Shown piece after piece: positions 7,339 to 21,000 of a stretch of 41,748 bases of DNA. The DNA is from Muribaculaceae bacterium. Its GTDB lineage: Bacteria; Bacteroidota; Bacteroidia; Bacteroidales; Muribaculaceae. The notes under the pieces are model-generated. The model was not told the DNA's origin. It did no database searches and saw only the letters and a list, made by a program, of their open reading frames with translations. The translations under genes and the position numbers were made by a program. Where the stretch lies: the NCBI GenBank assembly GCA_029062005.1, contig JAIDQZ010000038.1:1-41748 (forward strand), read 5' to 3'. Position 1 is the stretch's first letter. The number at the start of each line of letters is the position of its first letter.

Positions 7339-9051
7339 ATGAGCCAAGAAAGAAAACCGCATTTTAGCGTAGAGATAACAGACACTGACCAGTTTTTCAA
7401 AAACATACCGGATTCGCTCAATGAAATTTTGGAAGCATCTGTGCGCAGAAACTGGGATCTTCCCGCTCTCTCCGACTTTAAGGGTGACACCCATACATAT
7501 GGTGAGGTCGCTTCGATAATAGAAAAACTCCACATCCTTTTCAAAGCAGCAGGAGTTGAACCGGGAGACAAAATCGCAATATGCGGCAAGAACTCAGCCA
7601 AATGGGCTATAGCGTTCATCGCATGCCTTACATCCGGTGCAGTGGCAGTACCGATCCTTCATGAATTCAAACCTGAGACGATCCATCATCTCGTCAATCA
7701 CTCAGATGCGAAACTTCTATTCATCGATGAAGCGATCTGGAAACACCTTGACAACCTTGATCTGCCAACATTGAAAGGAGTCCTCTTCATCAGCGAGCTC
7801 GGAATGCCTCTGTCGCGTTCGGAAAATCTGACAACGGCTCGTGAAAATATCGAGAATTTTTTCAACGACAAATACCCTCACGGTTTTTCAGCCAACGACA
7901 TCCACTGGTTTCATGATAATCCTGACGATCTTGCCGTCATCAACTATACTTCAGGATCGACCGGCATGAGCAAGGGCGTCATGCTCCCCTATCGTTCCAT
8001 ATGGAGCAACATAAAATTCTGTATGGAGTTCCTCACTTTCCTAAAGCCCAGCGACGGCGTGCTCAACATGCTCCCGCTTGCACACCTTTACGGAATGGTG
8101 ATTGAAATGCTACATCCTTTTGCAAAAGGATGTCACTGCACATTCCTTGGACGTACGCCCTCACCAGCCGTGCTTCTGACTGCTTTTGCCGAGATCCAAC
8201 CAAAACTGATCATTACAGTCCCTCTTGTGCTGGAAAAGATAGTCAAGACAAAGGTATTCCCGGTCATCGAACAACCCAGAATGAAATTCCTGTTAAAGCT
8301 TCCTATCATAAAAGGCATCATACTGCGCAAGATCAAGGAACAATTGGAAAAAGCCCTCGGAGGAAGAGTGAAACAGGTGATAATAGGAGGTGCGGCACTG
8401 AATGCTGATGTCAATGCGTTCCTGACAAAAATCAAATTTCCCGTCACTGTCGGCTACGGCATGACAGAATGCGGACCACTCATCACTTATGAGACTCCAG
8501 ACAAGGAAAAACCTGGCACTGTTGGAAAGATAGTGGAGAGAATGGAGGCAAAAATTGACTCTCCAGACCCGGCTATAGTTCCCGGAAACCTCTGGGTAAG
8601 GGGCGACAACGTAATGAAGGGATACTATAAGAATGAAGAAGCTACCAAGGAAGTGATGCGTGACGGCTGGATGAACACAGGCGACCTCGTGACATGCGAC
8701 AAAGACGGGAATATAAGGATAATGGGACGATCCAAGACCATGATCCTCGGTCCTTCAGGACAGAATATCTATCCGGAGGAAATAGAACAGAAGATCAACA
8801 ATCTGCCATACGTGGTGGAATCTGTAGTCATCGACGACCATGGCAAGCTCGTAGGTCTTATCTTCCCGGATTTTGACTCAATCAAAAAAGAGGGCAAAGA
8901 CATCGACACAGTAATGGACGAAAATCTCAAGAAACTAAATCCGCAGCTGCCCGGCTATTCCAAGATATCAGAATTCCGTATCTTCGACAAAGAATTTGAA
9001 AAGACACCGAAAAGAAGCATCAAGAGATTTCTCTACCAACCATCGGAATGA
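7339..9051 (+). CDS. AMP-forming long-chain acyl-CoA synthetase (ANL superfamily)
   Basis: This enzyme activates a carboxylic acid, most likely a fatty acid, to acyl-AMP and then acyl-CoA. Visible motifs are the P-loop YTSGSTGMSKG (residues 203-213), YGMTE (373-377), the TGDL motif with Asp449, the hinge segment around Arg464 (GRSKTMIL) and a C-terminal lysine near residue 562 in a PKRSIKR context. The 570 residues match single-domain long-chain fatty acyl-CoA ligases of Bacteroidales. Substrate chain length cannot be read from sequence; a fatty-acid scavenging role is inferred. It stands alone between two terminator-like structures and I saw no consensus promoter box immediately upstream. 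Confidence 0.88.
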   Translation: MSQERKPHFSVEITDTDQFFKNIPDSLNEILEASVRRNWDLPALSDFKGDTHTYGEVASIIEKLHILFKAAGVEPGDKIAICGKNSAKWAIAFIACLTSGAVAVPILHEFKPETIHHLVNHSDAKLLFIDEAIWKHLDNLDLPTLKGVLFISELGMPLSRSENLTTARENIENFFNDKYPHGFSANDIHWFHDNPDDLAVINYTSGSTGMSKGVMLPYRSIWSNIKFCMEFLTFLKPSDGVLNMLPLAHLYGMVIEMLHPFAKGCHCTFLGRTPSPAVLLTAFAEIQPKLIITVPLVLEKIVKTKVFPVIEQPRMKFLLKLPIIKGIILRKIKEQLEKALGGRVKQVIIGGAALNADVNAFLTKIKFPVTVGYGMTECGPLITYETPDKEKPGTVGKIVERMEAKIDSPDPAIVPGNLWVRGDNVMKGYYKNEEATKEVMRDGWMNTGDLVTCDKDGNIRIMGRSKTMILGPSGQNIYPEEIEQKINNLPYVVESVVIDDHGKLVGLIFPDFDSIKKEGKDIDTVMDENLKKLNPQLPGYSKISEFRIFDKEFEKTPKRSIKRFLYQPSE

Positions 9052-9073
9052 TTCCATACTATTACAGATATAC

Positions 9074-9108
9074 ATAGGGGACACGCGGCACAAGCCATGT
9101 GTCCCTAT
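9074..9108 (+). terminator. Stem-loop after the acyl-CoA synthetase, probable weak terminator
   Basis: ATAGGGGACAC (9074-9084) pairs with GTGTCCCTAT (9099-9108) with one bulged G. The following sequence (CATTTAACC) is only weakly T-rich, so termination may be inefficient. Confidence 0.6.
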
Positions 9109-9347
9109 CATTTAACCAAGTCATCACCCTCTTTTTCTCCTTCTATAGAATCATCCGGCATAATAATCACTTTTTTTTCATATTAAAAATATGTTTCTTA
9201 ACATGAAACATTAATGAAATAAAATGCAACATTTGTGAAATATCGCCAAATTTATTACTTAATATATCATTTTGCCAAAATTTTGAAATATTTTAATATT
9301 TTTGTAGCTTTTTGAAATCGTTTCTTAATTTCGTTGTAAAAAAGTTA

Positions 9348-9379
9348 TTTGGAAAGTACAGAAATAAGTATTAACTTTG
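9348..9379 (+). promoter_or_regulatory. Consensus promoter of the putative non-coding RNA
   Basis: TTTG (9348-9351), a 20-nt spacer and TAACTTTG (9372-9379) form a full Bacteroidota promoter, embedded in a strongly AT-rich region (about 9170-9370). The same -7 box is used by the tRNA-tuf promoter at 26866. No substantial coding frame follows. Confidence 0.85.
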
Positions 9380-9385
9380 CAAATG

Positions 9386-9706
9386 AAATCAAGAGAGATT
9401 TCTTAGGATAAGTCTTACGAGACAATGGATTTGAAAAATATATCGTAATACATTCGAACCTAATACATGAACTTATGGGACGGACCTGTGAAGGCCATAG
9501 ATGCGGCGGAGACCATAATACAATACCTAAACATTATACCTGAAACGCCTGAAACAATCTTTTGCTAACCTTTTACGATTTTGAATAAATCGATATATGA
9601 GACCTAACCAACTCCGCCGCGATCCCAAAACCCAAAAGATAGAAATAATTCAATTTAACTAATCTGAATATGAGAAGGGCTTCCCGATGGGAAGCCCTAA
9701 AATCTT
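9386..9706 (+). ncRNA. Candidate structured non-coding RNA of about 310-320 nt
   Basis: The unit runs from a consensus promoter to a strong terminator with no credible protein gene. Its pairings suggest a defined fold. GCGGCGGAG (9503-9511) pairs perfectly with CTCCGCCGC (9612-9620), and GGGA (9477-9480) can pair with TCCC (9623-9626), enclosing a hairpin GG-a-CCT/AGG-CC with a GUGA (GNRA) tetraloop (9482-9496). Inside the long-range helix CGATTT (9576-9581) pairs with AAATCG (9587-9592). It lacks the signatures I would expect for tmRNA (no T-arm), RNase P RNA or SRP RNA. Bacteroidales-1 RNA, as I recall it, is defined by just such a promoter and terminator, so identity with that or with 6S RNA should be tested. 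The longest inner frame is 33 codons (9467-9568), not significant by length. Confidence 0.65.
9674..9706 (+). terminator. Terminator of the putative non-coding RNA
   Basis: AGGGCTTCCC pairs with GGGAAGCCCT across the loop GAT (about 9675-9697), followed by AAAATCTTTATTT. The NYN-domain gene converges on it from the right, and the hairpin may also serve that gene, though the minus-strand side has no good T-run. Confidence 0.88.
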
Positions 9707-9738
9707 TATTTCATATTGAAGTTGTTTATGCTTATTTT

Positions 9739-10386
9739 CTAGAACTCCGCCCCGATATTAAATGCAGGATCCTTGAGCTTATAAAGCAATTCATGCTGCA
9801 GTTCGGGATGATCATATACTATATGCGAAAGCTCCCAATGATGACCCGCCTCTTCCTTGAGCAACGGAGATGTTGCATCTACATCAGTAAGATTCCACGT
9901 CAACAGGACAGTCTTTATCTTAAGCGCCTTCAACTTACGCACTAACATTTCATGATCTGCATCACCAGTGATAAGCACGACATAATCGAATTTACGGAAA
10001 GTCGCAAGCTCATATGCCTCCAACGCAAACCATACGTCGACACCTTTTTCCACTACCTGCACCACACCGTCTTTCTCTACCTCACGCAAATGCTTATAAT
10101 GAAACACTACGTCATTCTCTATCAGGGAATCCTCAAATTTTCTTTCGTTGTAGAGGAGTTTCTTGTCATAAGCCTCTTTTACGCGGTAACGTCCACGAAA
10201 ATAATGGGCCTCTGTGATCTGGCAGTCTGATTGATCTACGTCTTCCTCCATGGCAAGACGGAAGGTTATGAAGTCAAACAGAGACTTCACGCGAATTATC
10301 GAATTCTCCGATTTCTTAAGGGCTCTGTTCACCTTGGCATAGTAGCCTCCATCAATGAACACTCCGACAGATATATATCCAAGCAT
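9739..10386 (-). CDS. NYN-domain protein, putative metal-dependent RNase (LabA/PIN-like)
   Basis: NYN domains are PIN-like folds that usually cleave RNA using clustered acidic residues. The 215-residue protein has the expected ones: Asp12 in GVFIDGGYY, Asp117 in KGVDVWFALEAYELA, and Asp142 and Asp144 in ITGDADHEMLVRKLK. The fold spans nearly the whole length, ending in a short unconserved tail, with no signal peptide or membrane segment. It is alone on the minus strand, divergent from folD (252 nt apart) and convergent with the putative non-coding RNA. Which RNA it acts on is unknown. I found no consensus promoter box upstream. Family assignment is firm; activity is inferred. Confidence 0.85.
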   Translation of the reverse strand: MLGYISVGVFIDGGYYAKVNRALKKSENSIIRVKSLFDFITFRLAMEEDVDQSDCQITEAHYFRGRYRVKEAYDKKLLYNERKFEDSLIENDVVFHYKHLREVEKDGVVQVVEKGVDVWFALEAYELATFRKFDYVVLITGDADHEMLVRKLKALKIKTVLLTWNLTDVDATSPLLKEEAGHHWELSHIVYDHPELQHELLYKLKDPAFNIGAEF

Positions 10387-10579
10387 AAGGATTATGATTT
10401 CTATTAAAACGTTAAATTATCATTATATAGTTATAAACACTCCCGATGCTGCTTCTGTTCGACTTAGCACCATCAAAAAGCAGACTTCAGAACCTACAAG
10501 ACAGCTTCGACTCCAGTGCTTTGACCGGGGCCGAGGGATACTGACTGAGATTCCATTTTTTTGAGTTGAGATCTAAAAT

Positions 10580-10611
10580 ATTGCGCATAATAGAATTTTT
10601 CGCTAATTTTG
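10580..10611 (+). promoter_or_regulatory. Promoter of folD
   Basis: A TTG -33 element (10581-10583), a 20-nt spacer and TAATTTTG (10604-10611) lie 28 nt before the folD ATG. The rest of the 252-bp divergent gap shows nothing else I can name. Confidence 0.8.
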
Positions 10612-10638
10612 CAGAGTAAACATCATATTTAATAAAAA

Positions 10639-11496
10639 ATGGGCGAAATTGTAAGCGGAACCGCCCTTGCAAAGAAAGTGAAGCAAGGAGTAGCGGAAAG
10701 AGTGAAGGAATGTGAGGCAAAATATGGACGAGTGCCCCACCTCGTCGTTATTCTTGTCGGTGAGGACCCCGGAAGCGTCTCCTACGTCACGGGAAAAGCA
10801 CGCGACTGCGGAGAAGTAGGATTCAAGAACACGACACTTAAGTACCCAGACACCGTCAGCGAAGAAGAACTTCTTGCTAAGATTGCAGAATTGAACTCAG
10901 ACGACAATGTGGACGGACTTCTGGTGCAGCTTCCTCTTCCCAAACACATAAGCGAGGCAAAAGTAATAGAGGCAATAGCAAAGGAAAAGGATGTGGATGG
11001 ATTCCATCCTCTCAATGTAGCGGCGCTATGGCAAAAACAGCCATGCCTCCTCCCCTGCACTCCCCAAGGCATAATCATGATGCTCAAAGAAGCCGGTGTG
11101 GAAATAGAAGGGAAGAAAGCGGTAGTGATAGGAAGAAGCAATATCGTAGGGCTCCCAGCTTCAAAACTTCTTCTTGACCATAACGCCACAGTCACTATGG
11201 CTCACAGCCGCACCAAGAACCTCGCAGAGGTGACCCGTGAGGCAGATATTCTCGTAGTAGCCATCGGAAAACCAAAATTCGTGACCGCCGATATGGTGAA
11301 ACCAGGAGCTGCGGTGATGGATGTCGGTGTAAACCGTAATCCGGAGACAGGTAAGCTTTGCGGTGACGTAGACTTTGAGAATGTGAAGGATGTGGCATCT
11401 GTCATCACTCCTGTGCCTGGGGGGCTTGGACCGATGACACGTGCTTGCCTTATGGTCAACACTCTTGAATGCTTCCTACGCAAGCAGGACAAATAA
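10639..11496 (+). CDS. folD: Bifunctional methylenetetrahydrofolate dehydrogenase / methenyl-THF cyclohydrolase
   Basis: FolD interconverts 5,10-methylene-THF, 5,10-methenyl-THF and 10-formyl-THF, supplying one-carbon units for purines and formyl-Met. The 285-residue protein has the active-site Tyr49 and Lys53 (SYVTGKARDCGEVGF), the GLLVQLPLP substrate motif near residue 95, the GRSNIVGLPAS dinucleotide-binding motif near residue 155 and the C-terminal PVPGGLGPMT signature. The length is typical. The ATG is set by the promoter 28 nt upstream and an A-rich preceding run. It is monocistronic, with its own promoter and terminator. Formate released by the oxalate pathway at the other end of the window could in principle enter folate one-carbon pools, but nothing in the sequence ties the two together. 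Confidence 0.96.
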   Translation: MGEIVSGTALAKKVKQGVAERVKECEAKYGRVPHLVVILVGEDPGSVSYVTGKARDCGEVGFKNTTLKYPDTVSEEELLAKIAELNSDDNVDGLLVQLPLPKHISEAKVIEAIAKEKDVDGFHPLNVAALWQKQPCLLPCTPQGIIMMLKEAGVEIEGKKAVVIGRSNIVGLPASKLLLDHNATVTMAHSRTKNLAEVTREADILVVAIGKPKFVTADMVKPGAAVMDVGVNRNPETGKLCGDVDFENVKDVASVITPVPGGLGPMTRACLMVNTLECFLRKQDK

Positions 11497-11510
11497 AAAC
11501 CAAGATATAG

Positions 11511-11554
11511 AAGACGCTTGAATCATGGAAATCATGGTTCAAGCGTCTTTTTTC
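11511..11554 (+). terminator. Terminator of folD
   Basis: AAGACGCTTGAA (11511-11522) pairs with TTCAAGCGTCTT (11538-11549), continued by a T-G pair and CATG/CATG around the loop GAAAT, then TTTTTTC. Confidence 0.93.
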
Positions 11555-11615
11555 TTTAAGACCCCATTTTTGGATCCGTGCCTAAAGAAAGGCTACGCTA
11601 TTAACACCCGCACTC

Positions 11616-13388
11616 TCATTTCTTCAGTGCGGAGATTGCAGTTGCGGCTATGCTGTCGGGAGTCAGACCGCATTCTTTCTGGAGATCCGCGTAGCTGTAG
11701 CGGTTAAGGAATTCCTTGGGAAGTCCAAGGTTGATTACCTTCACCGGAGACTCTCCAAGATACGAAGCCACTTTCTGACCATAGCCACCGTCGATGATTC
11801 CATCTTCAGCTGTTATGACCACCTCATAATCTTTGAGAGAGTCAAGGACCCGCTTGTCGAGTGAAGAAAGCTCGCGCGGATTTATAAGCGTGGCATTTAC
11901 CCCCTGCTCCGCGAGCATATCGGCTGCCAGCGACATATAAGCGAACATAGAGCCTGCTCCAATCAGGGCCACCTTATCTCCACGTCGCACAATATCATAT
12001 TCAGGCATCGAGTAGTCATCAAGAAGCTTGATATTTTTATTGGAGACAGCTGACGAGCCGGGAGTGCGGATCACTACAGCAAGCTTATCCTGCCTTACAG
12101 ACCAATCGAGCATTGCCTCAAACTCCTCTTTGCAAACTGGTGAGAGATATAGAAGATTCGGAATATTGGATAATAGCGCTATGTCGAAAAATCCAAGATG
12201 AGTCTCGTCGTTCATGCCGAACATGGAGCCATAGAACACTACAAATGTTGCTGCCTGGCGGTTGAGCGCGATATCCTGGCTGAACTGATCGAAAGCCCTC
12301 TGCAGGAAGCTGCTGACGAAACCTGCCACAGGACGCATACCACCCTTTGCGAGACCACTTGCCACGTCAACGGCTGACTGCTCCGCGATGCCGACATCTA
12401 CGAATTGACTGCCGGCTTCAAGACGACGGCTCTTATTGAATCCCAACACACCCGGAGTTCCAGCCGTGATGGTAACCACCCGTTTGTCTTCCTTCATCTT
12501 GGAAAGCATAATTCTGGCGAAAAGATCTCCATAGTCTTCAGGAGCATCCTTTGCCTCCTCATATTTCGGCGCACCGGTCTCCGGATCAAACGGACCGGAA
12601 AAATGGAAATCTTCCTTATCCTCTACAGCCGGTTTAAGACCAAGACCCTTTATTGTATTGATATGCACTAACACAGGATAATCTATATCCTTTACTGACC
12701 TGAACATTTCTATGAGGCTCTTCAGGTCATTGCCATATTTTACATAGCGGTAGGCATACCCCATCGAGCGGAAAAGATTCGGCTCGCCCTCTCCGTTTGT
12801 GTTCCGTAGAAGACGGAGGTCGGCATATATTCCACCATGGTTTTCAGCAATACTCATCTGATTGTCATTGACAACGACAATGAAGTTGGATCCGAGTGTA
12901 GCCCCATAGTCAAGACCCTCGAATGCGACACCCCCGCTCAGAGAGCCGTCTCCTATCACAGCCACAACGTTCTCTTTGTCTCCCCTGAGGTCACGTGCCT
13001 TTGCGAGTCCTGCCGCAAGGGCAACCGCGGAAGAGGTATGCCCGAGAGAATATAGGTCATAAGGGCTTTCTCCGGGATTAGTGTAGCCTGTCACATCGTC
13101 GTAATGTGCCGGATCGGTAAAAGCCTGCATACGTCCTGTAAGCATCTTGTGAGGATATGTCTGGTGAGACACGTCGAAGACAATCTTGTCATCCGGAGTA
13201 TCGAATACGTAATGAAGCGCTATGACGGCCTCAACCATTCCGAGGTTGGGTCCGACATGACCTCCATGTACTGATAGTTTATCTATAAGTGCAGTCCGAA
13301 GTTCGGATGCAAGCTGTTTAAGTTCCGGCAGATTCATCTTACGTATATCTGCCGGTGACTTTATTTCTGTCAAATCTATATTTTCCAT
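11616..13388 (-). CDS. 1-deoxy-D-xylulose-5-phosphate synthase-like thiamine enzyme, divergent
   Basis: DXS condenses pyruvate and glyceraldehyde 3-phosphate in the first step of the MEP isoprenoid pathway. This 590-residue protein has the DXS layout: an N-terminal domain with SHQTYPHKMLTGR (residues 74-86), the thiamine-diphosphate motif GDG (146-148) to NDN (174-176), FHFSGPFDPETG (261-272), and a central domain with the catalytic Glu336 in DVGIAEQ. It is shorter than usual DXS (about 620-640) and departs at active-site positions: GIAEQ is followed by Ser338 where DXS has His, and the DRAG.VG.DG.TH.G loop is replaced by YGSMFGMNDETHLG (386-399), losing the Arg. The RTPG arginine is kept. 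Some Bacteroides carry two annotated dxs genes, so this is probably the divergent paralogue. It is a single gene downstream of the rpoC terminator, with no obvious consensus promoter. Function as true DXS is uncertain. Confidence 0.75.
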   Translation of the reverse strand: MENIDLTEIKSPADIRKMNLPELKQLASELRTALIDKLSVHGGHVGPNLGMVEAVIALHYVFDTPDDKIVFDVSHQTYPHKMLTGRMQAFTDPAHYDDVTGYTNPGESPYDLYSLGHTSSAVALAAGLAKARDLRGDKENVVAVIGDGSLSGGVAFEGLDYGATLGSNFIVVVNDNQMSIAENHGGIYADLRLLRNTNGEGEPNLFRSMGYAYRYVKYGNDLKSLIEMFRSVKDIDYPVLVHINTIKGLGLKPAVEDKEDFHFSGPFDPETGAPKYEEAKDAPEDYGDLFARIMLSKMKEDKRVVTITAGTPGVLGFNKSRRLEAGSQFVDVGIAEQSAVDVASGLAKGGMRPVAGFVSSFLQRAFDQFSQDIALNRQAATFVVFYGSMFGMNDETHLGFFDIALLSNIPNLLYLSPVCKEEFEAMLDWSVRQDKLAVVIRTPGSSAVSNKNIKLLDDYSMPEYDIVRRGDKVALIGAGSMFAYMSLAADMLAEQGVNATLINPRELSSLDKRVLDSLKDYEVVITAEDGIIDGGYGQKVASYLGESPVKVINLGLPKEFLNRYSYADLQKECGLTPDSIAATAISALKK

Positions 13389-13528
13389 AAATTATAAAAT
13401 TATTCTTTATATATAAAACGTCATTCAGCGTACCTGAGTTTGATCCGTACTTTAGGATTCGCATACCATTATTACGGATTATACGCCCAAATTCCACACA
13501 TGGATCAGATAATTATCTCTATATAAAC

Positions 13529-13560
13529 AAAAAAAGGAGTGCCCATAAGCACCCCTTTCA
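13529..13560 (-). terminator. Terminator after rpoC
   Basis: On the minus strand AAAGGGGTGC (13558-13549) pairs with GCACTCCTTT (13542-13533, one G-T pair) over a 6-nt loop, followed by TTTTGTT. It closes the tRNA-tuf-rpoBC transcription unit. Confidence 0.92.
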
Positions 13561-13577
13561 TTTCATAATAGGATTTT

Positions 13578-17915
<4,338 letters not shown>

Positions 17916-18003
17916 AGGTTTCCTTTCTATGTTGTCCGGAACCGATGAGGCAAGACCTCACCGGTCCGGGAGTTTTAATTGTTATGGTCGGATCAAACTA
18001 TCA

Positions 18004-21000
18004 TCAGTCAAGGGTAACGCTGAGTCCGAGTCCGCGAAGCTCATGCAGAAGCACATTGAGTGATTCGGGGATGCCCGGATTAGGCATAGGATCTCCTTTC
18101 ACGATTGCCTCGTAGGCTTTGCTTCGACCGTTGACGTCATCACTCTTAACTGTGAGGATTTCCTGAAGTATGTGGCTCGCTCCGAATGCTTCGAGAGCCC
18201 AGACTTCCATCTCTCCGAATCGCTGACCGCCGAACTGCGCTTTACCACCAAGAGGCTGCTGAGTGATCAGAGAGTACGGACCGATTGATCTTGCATGCAT
18301 CTTGTCTTCGACCATGTGTCCCAGTTTAAGCATGTAGATCACACCCACAGTCGCAGGCTGGTCGAAACGGTCGCCTGTGCCTCCGTCATACAAATAGGTC
18401 TTGCCATATCTCGGAAGTCCTGCCTTGTCAGTCCACTCATTGAGGTCATCAAGGCTCGCGCCATCGAAGATAGGAGTAGCGAACTTTTCTCCAAGTTCGC
18501 GGCCTGCCCATCCGAGTACTGTCTCGAATATCTGACCGAGGTTCATACGAGAAGGCACACCCAGCGGGTTAAGCACGATATCAACCGGTGTACCATCTTC
18601 AAGGAACGGCATATCTTCCTGGCGGACCACTCTCGACACGATACCCTTGTTACCGTGACGACCTGCCATCTTGTCTCCGACACCGATCTTACGCTTCTTG
18701 GCAATATATACCTTAGCCATCTGCATGATGCCGGAAGGAAGTTCGTCACCTATCGTGATATCGAATTTCTTACGGCGAAGTTCACTGTCAATCTCCTTGT
18801 ACTTGCGCACATAGTTGGTCACAAGCTTCATGATCATGCCGTTGATGCGTTCGTCGTCGGTCCAGTTGCTCAGGTTGACGGTCTCATATTTGAAGTCTGC
18901 CCAATTAACACCATTAAATTTCTGACCCTTGGGCACAACCTCGTCACCAAGAAAATCCTTCACACCGGCAGAAGTAACTCCATTGAGAAGTTTCTCCATT
19001 TTGCCGACCATGATCTCCTTAAGCTCATCGAGTTTTTTCTTGTACTCCTTGTCAAGAGCTTCGGTCTGCTCGTTGGCAGATTTACGTGAAGTCTTAGTTT
19101 TAACAGCCTTTGAGAAGAGATTTGTACCGATCACTACACCTTTTAGTGACGGGCTTGCCTTAAGAGAAGCATCTTTCACCTCGCCTGCCTTGTCGCCGAA
19201 GATTGCACGAAGCAGTTTTTCTTCAGGAGTAGGATCGCTCTCACCCTTCGGTGTGATCTTACCGATCATGATGTCGCCTGGCACTACATATGCACCCACG
19301 CGGATAATGCCGCGGTCATCGAGATCCTTGGTAGCCTCTTCGCTCACGTTGGGTATATCTGAGGTAAGTTCCTCCATACCACGTTTAGTCTCGCGAACCT
19401 CAAGAGTATATTCATCTACATGGACAGAAGTGAGGATATCTTCCTTCACCATTCTCTCGTTGAGCACGATAGCATCCTCATAATTATATCCCTTCCAGGG
19501 CATGAACGCCACCTTCAGATTGCGTCCGAGAGCGAGTTCTCCCTTTTCAGTAGAGTATCCTTCTGTGAGAATGTCTCCTTTCTCAACTTTCTGCCCTACT
19601 TCACAGATAGGACGGAGGTCGATAGTGGTACCCTGGTTGGTACGTCTGAACTTAGGTATTCTGTATTCCTTAAGTGCAGGCTCGAATTCCACGAATTCTT
19701 CATCCTCGTTTCTGTCATACTTAATACGGATGGTAGTAGCATCAACATACTCGATCGTACCGCTGCCCTCAGCCATTATCTGAGTGCGGGAATCGCGGAT
19801 AAGCTGTCCTTCGATACCGGTACCCACTATAGGAGCCTCGCTTCTCATCAGAGGAACAGCCTGGCGCATCATGTTTGAACCCATGAGCGCACGGTTTGCA
19901 TCGTCATGTTCAAGGAAGGGAATGAGCGATGCCGCTATAGACGCTATCTGAATCGGAGCCACGTCCATAAGCTGGATATCGGATGGAGGCACGATCGGGA
20001 AGTCCGCGTCCTGACGGGCCTTCACCTTATCACGGATAAAGCTGCCGTCATCGTTAAGAGGAGCATTGCCCTGAGCGATATTAAGCCCTTCCTCCATCTC
20101 TGCAGTGAGATATACCACGTCCTCGTTCTTCAGGTCTACAACACTGTCGGTCACTTTCCTGTACGGAGTCTCAATGAATCCGAGATTATTGATCTTGGCA
20201 TATACACATAGAGAGGAAATAAGACCGATGTTTGGACCTTCAGGGGTCTCGATAGGACAAAGACGACCGTAATGAGTGTAGTGCACGTCGCGCACCTCGA
20301 AGCCCGCACGCTCACGGCTCAGACCACCTGGACCGAGTGCCGAAAGACGACGCTTATGTGTGATTTCGGCAAGAGGGTTGGTCTGGTCCATGAACTGAGA
20401 GAGAGCGTCAGTTCCAAAGAAGGTGTTGATCACACCTGATATTGTCTTGGCATTGATAAGGTCAGTGGGGGTGAACACCTCATTGTCGCGGACATTCATG
20501 CGTTCGCGGATAGTGCGGCTCATACGCGCCAGACCTACATTGAACTGATTATACATCTGCTCGCCGACAGTGCGCACGCGGCGATTTGAGAGGTGGTCGA
20601 TATCATCGACATCGCTCTTATTGTTGATAAGTTCGATCAGATATTTGATGATCTCCACAATGTCCTCGCGAGTGAGGACCCTGACATTCATAGGAGTGGA
20701 AAGCGACAGTTTCTTATTGATCCGATATCTGCCGACATCTCCTAAATCATATCTCTTTTCACTGAAGAAGAGATTCTGAATCACTTCGCGTGCGGAAGCA
20801 TCGTCTGGCGGCTCAGCGTTGCGGAGCTGCCTGTAGATATATTGAATTGCCTCTGTCTCAGAGTTGGAGCTATCTTTGGAAAGAGTATTGAAGATTATGC
20901 TGAAATCTGTAGCATTGGCATCTTCTCTTTCAAGCACTATGGTCTTAACGCCTGAATCAAGAATAGCCTGAATATTATCTTCTGAAATCTCGCTGCCACG

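Noticed and set aside
9386..9706. tmRNA, RNase P RNA or SRP RNA as identity of the transcript
   Set aside because: I see no tRNA-like T-arm, no GAGGAAAGTC-type RNase P segment and no SRP-type hairpin, although no covariance search was possible.
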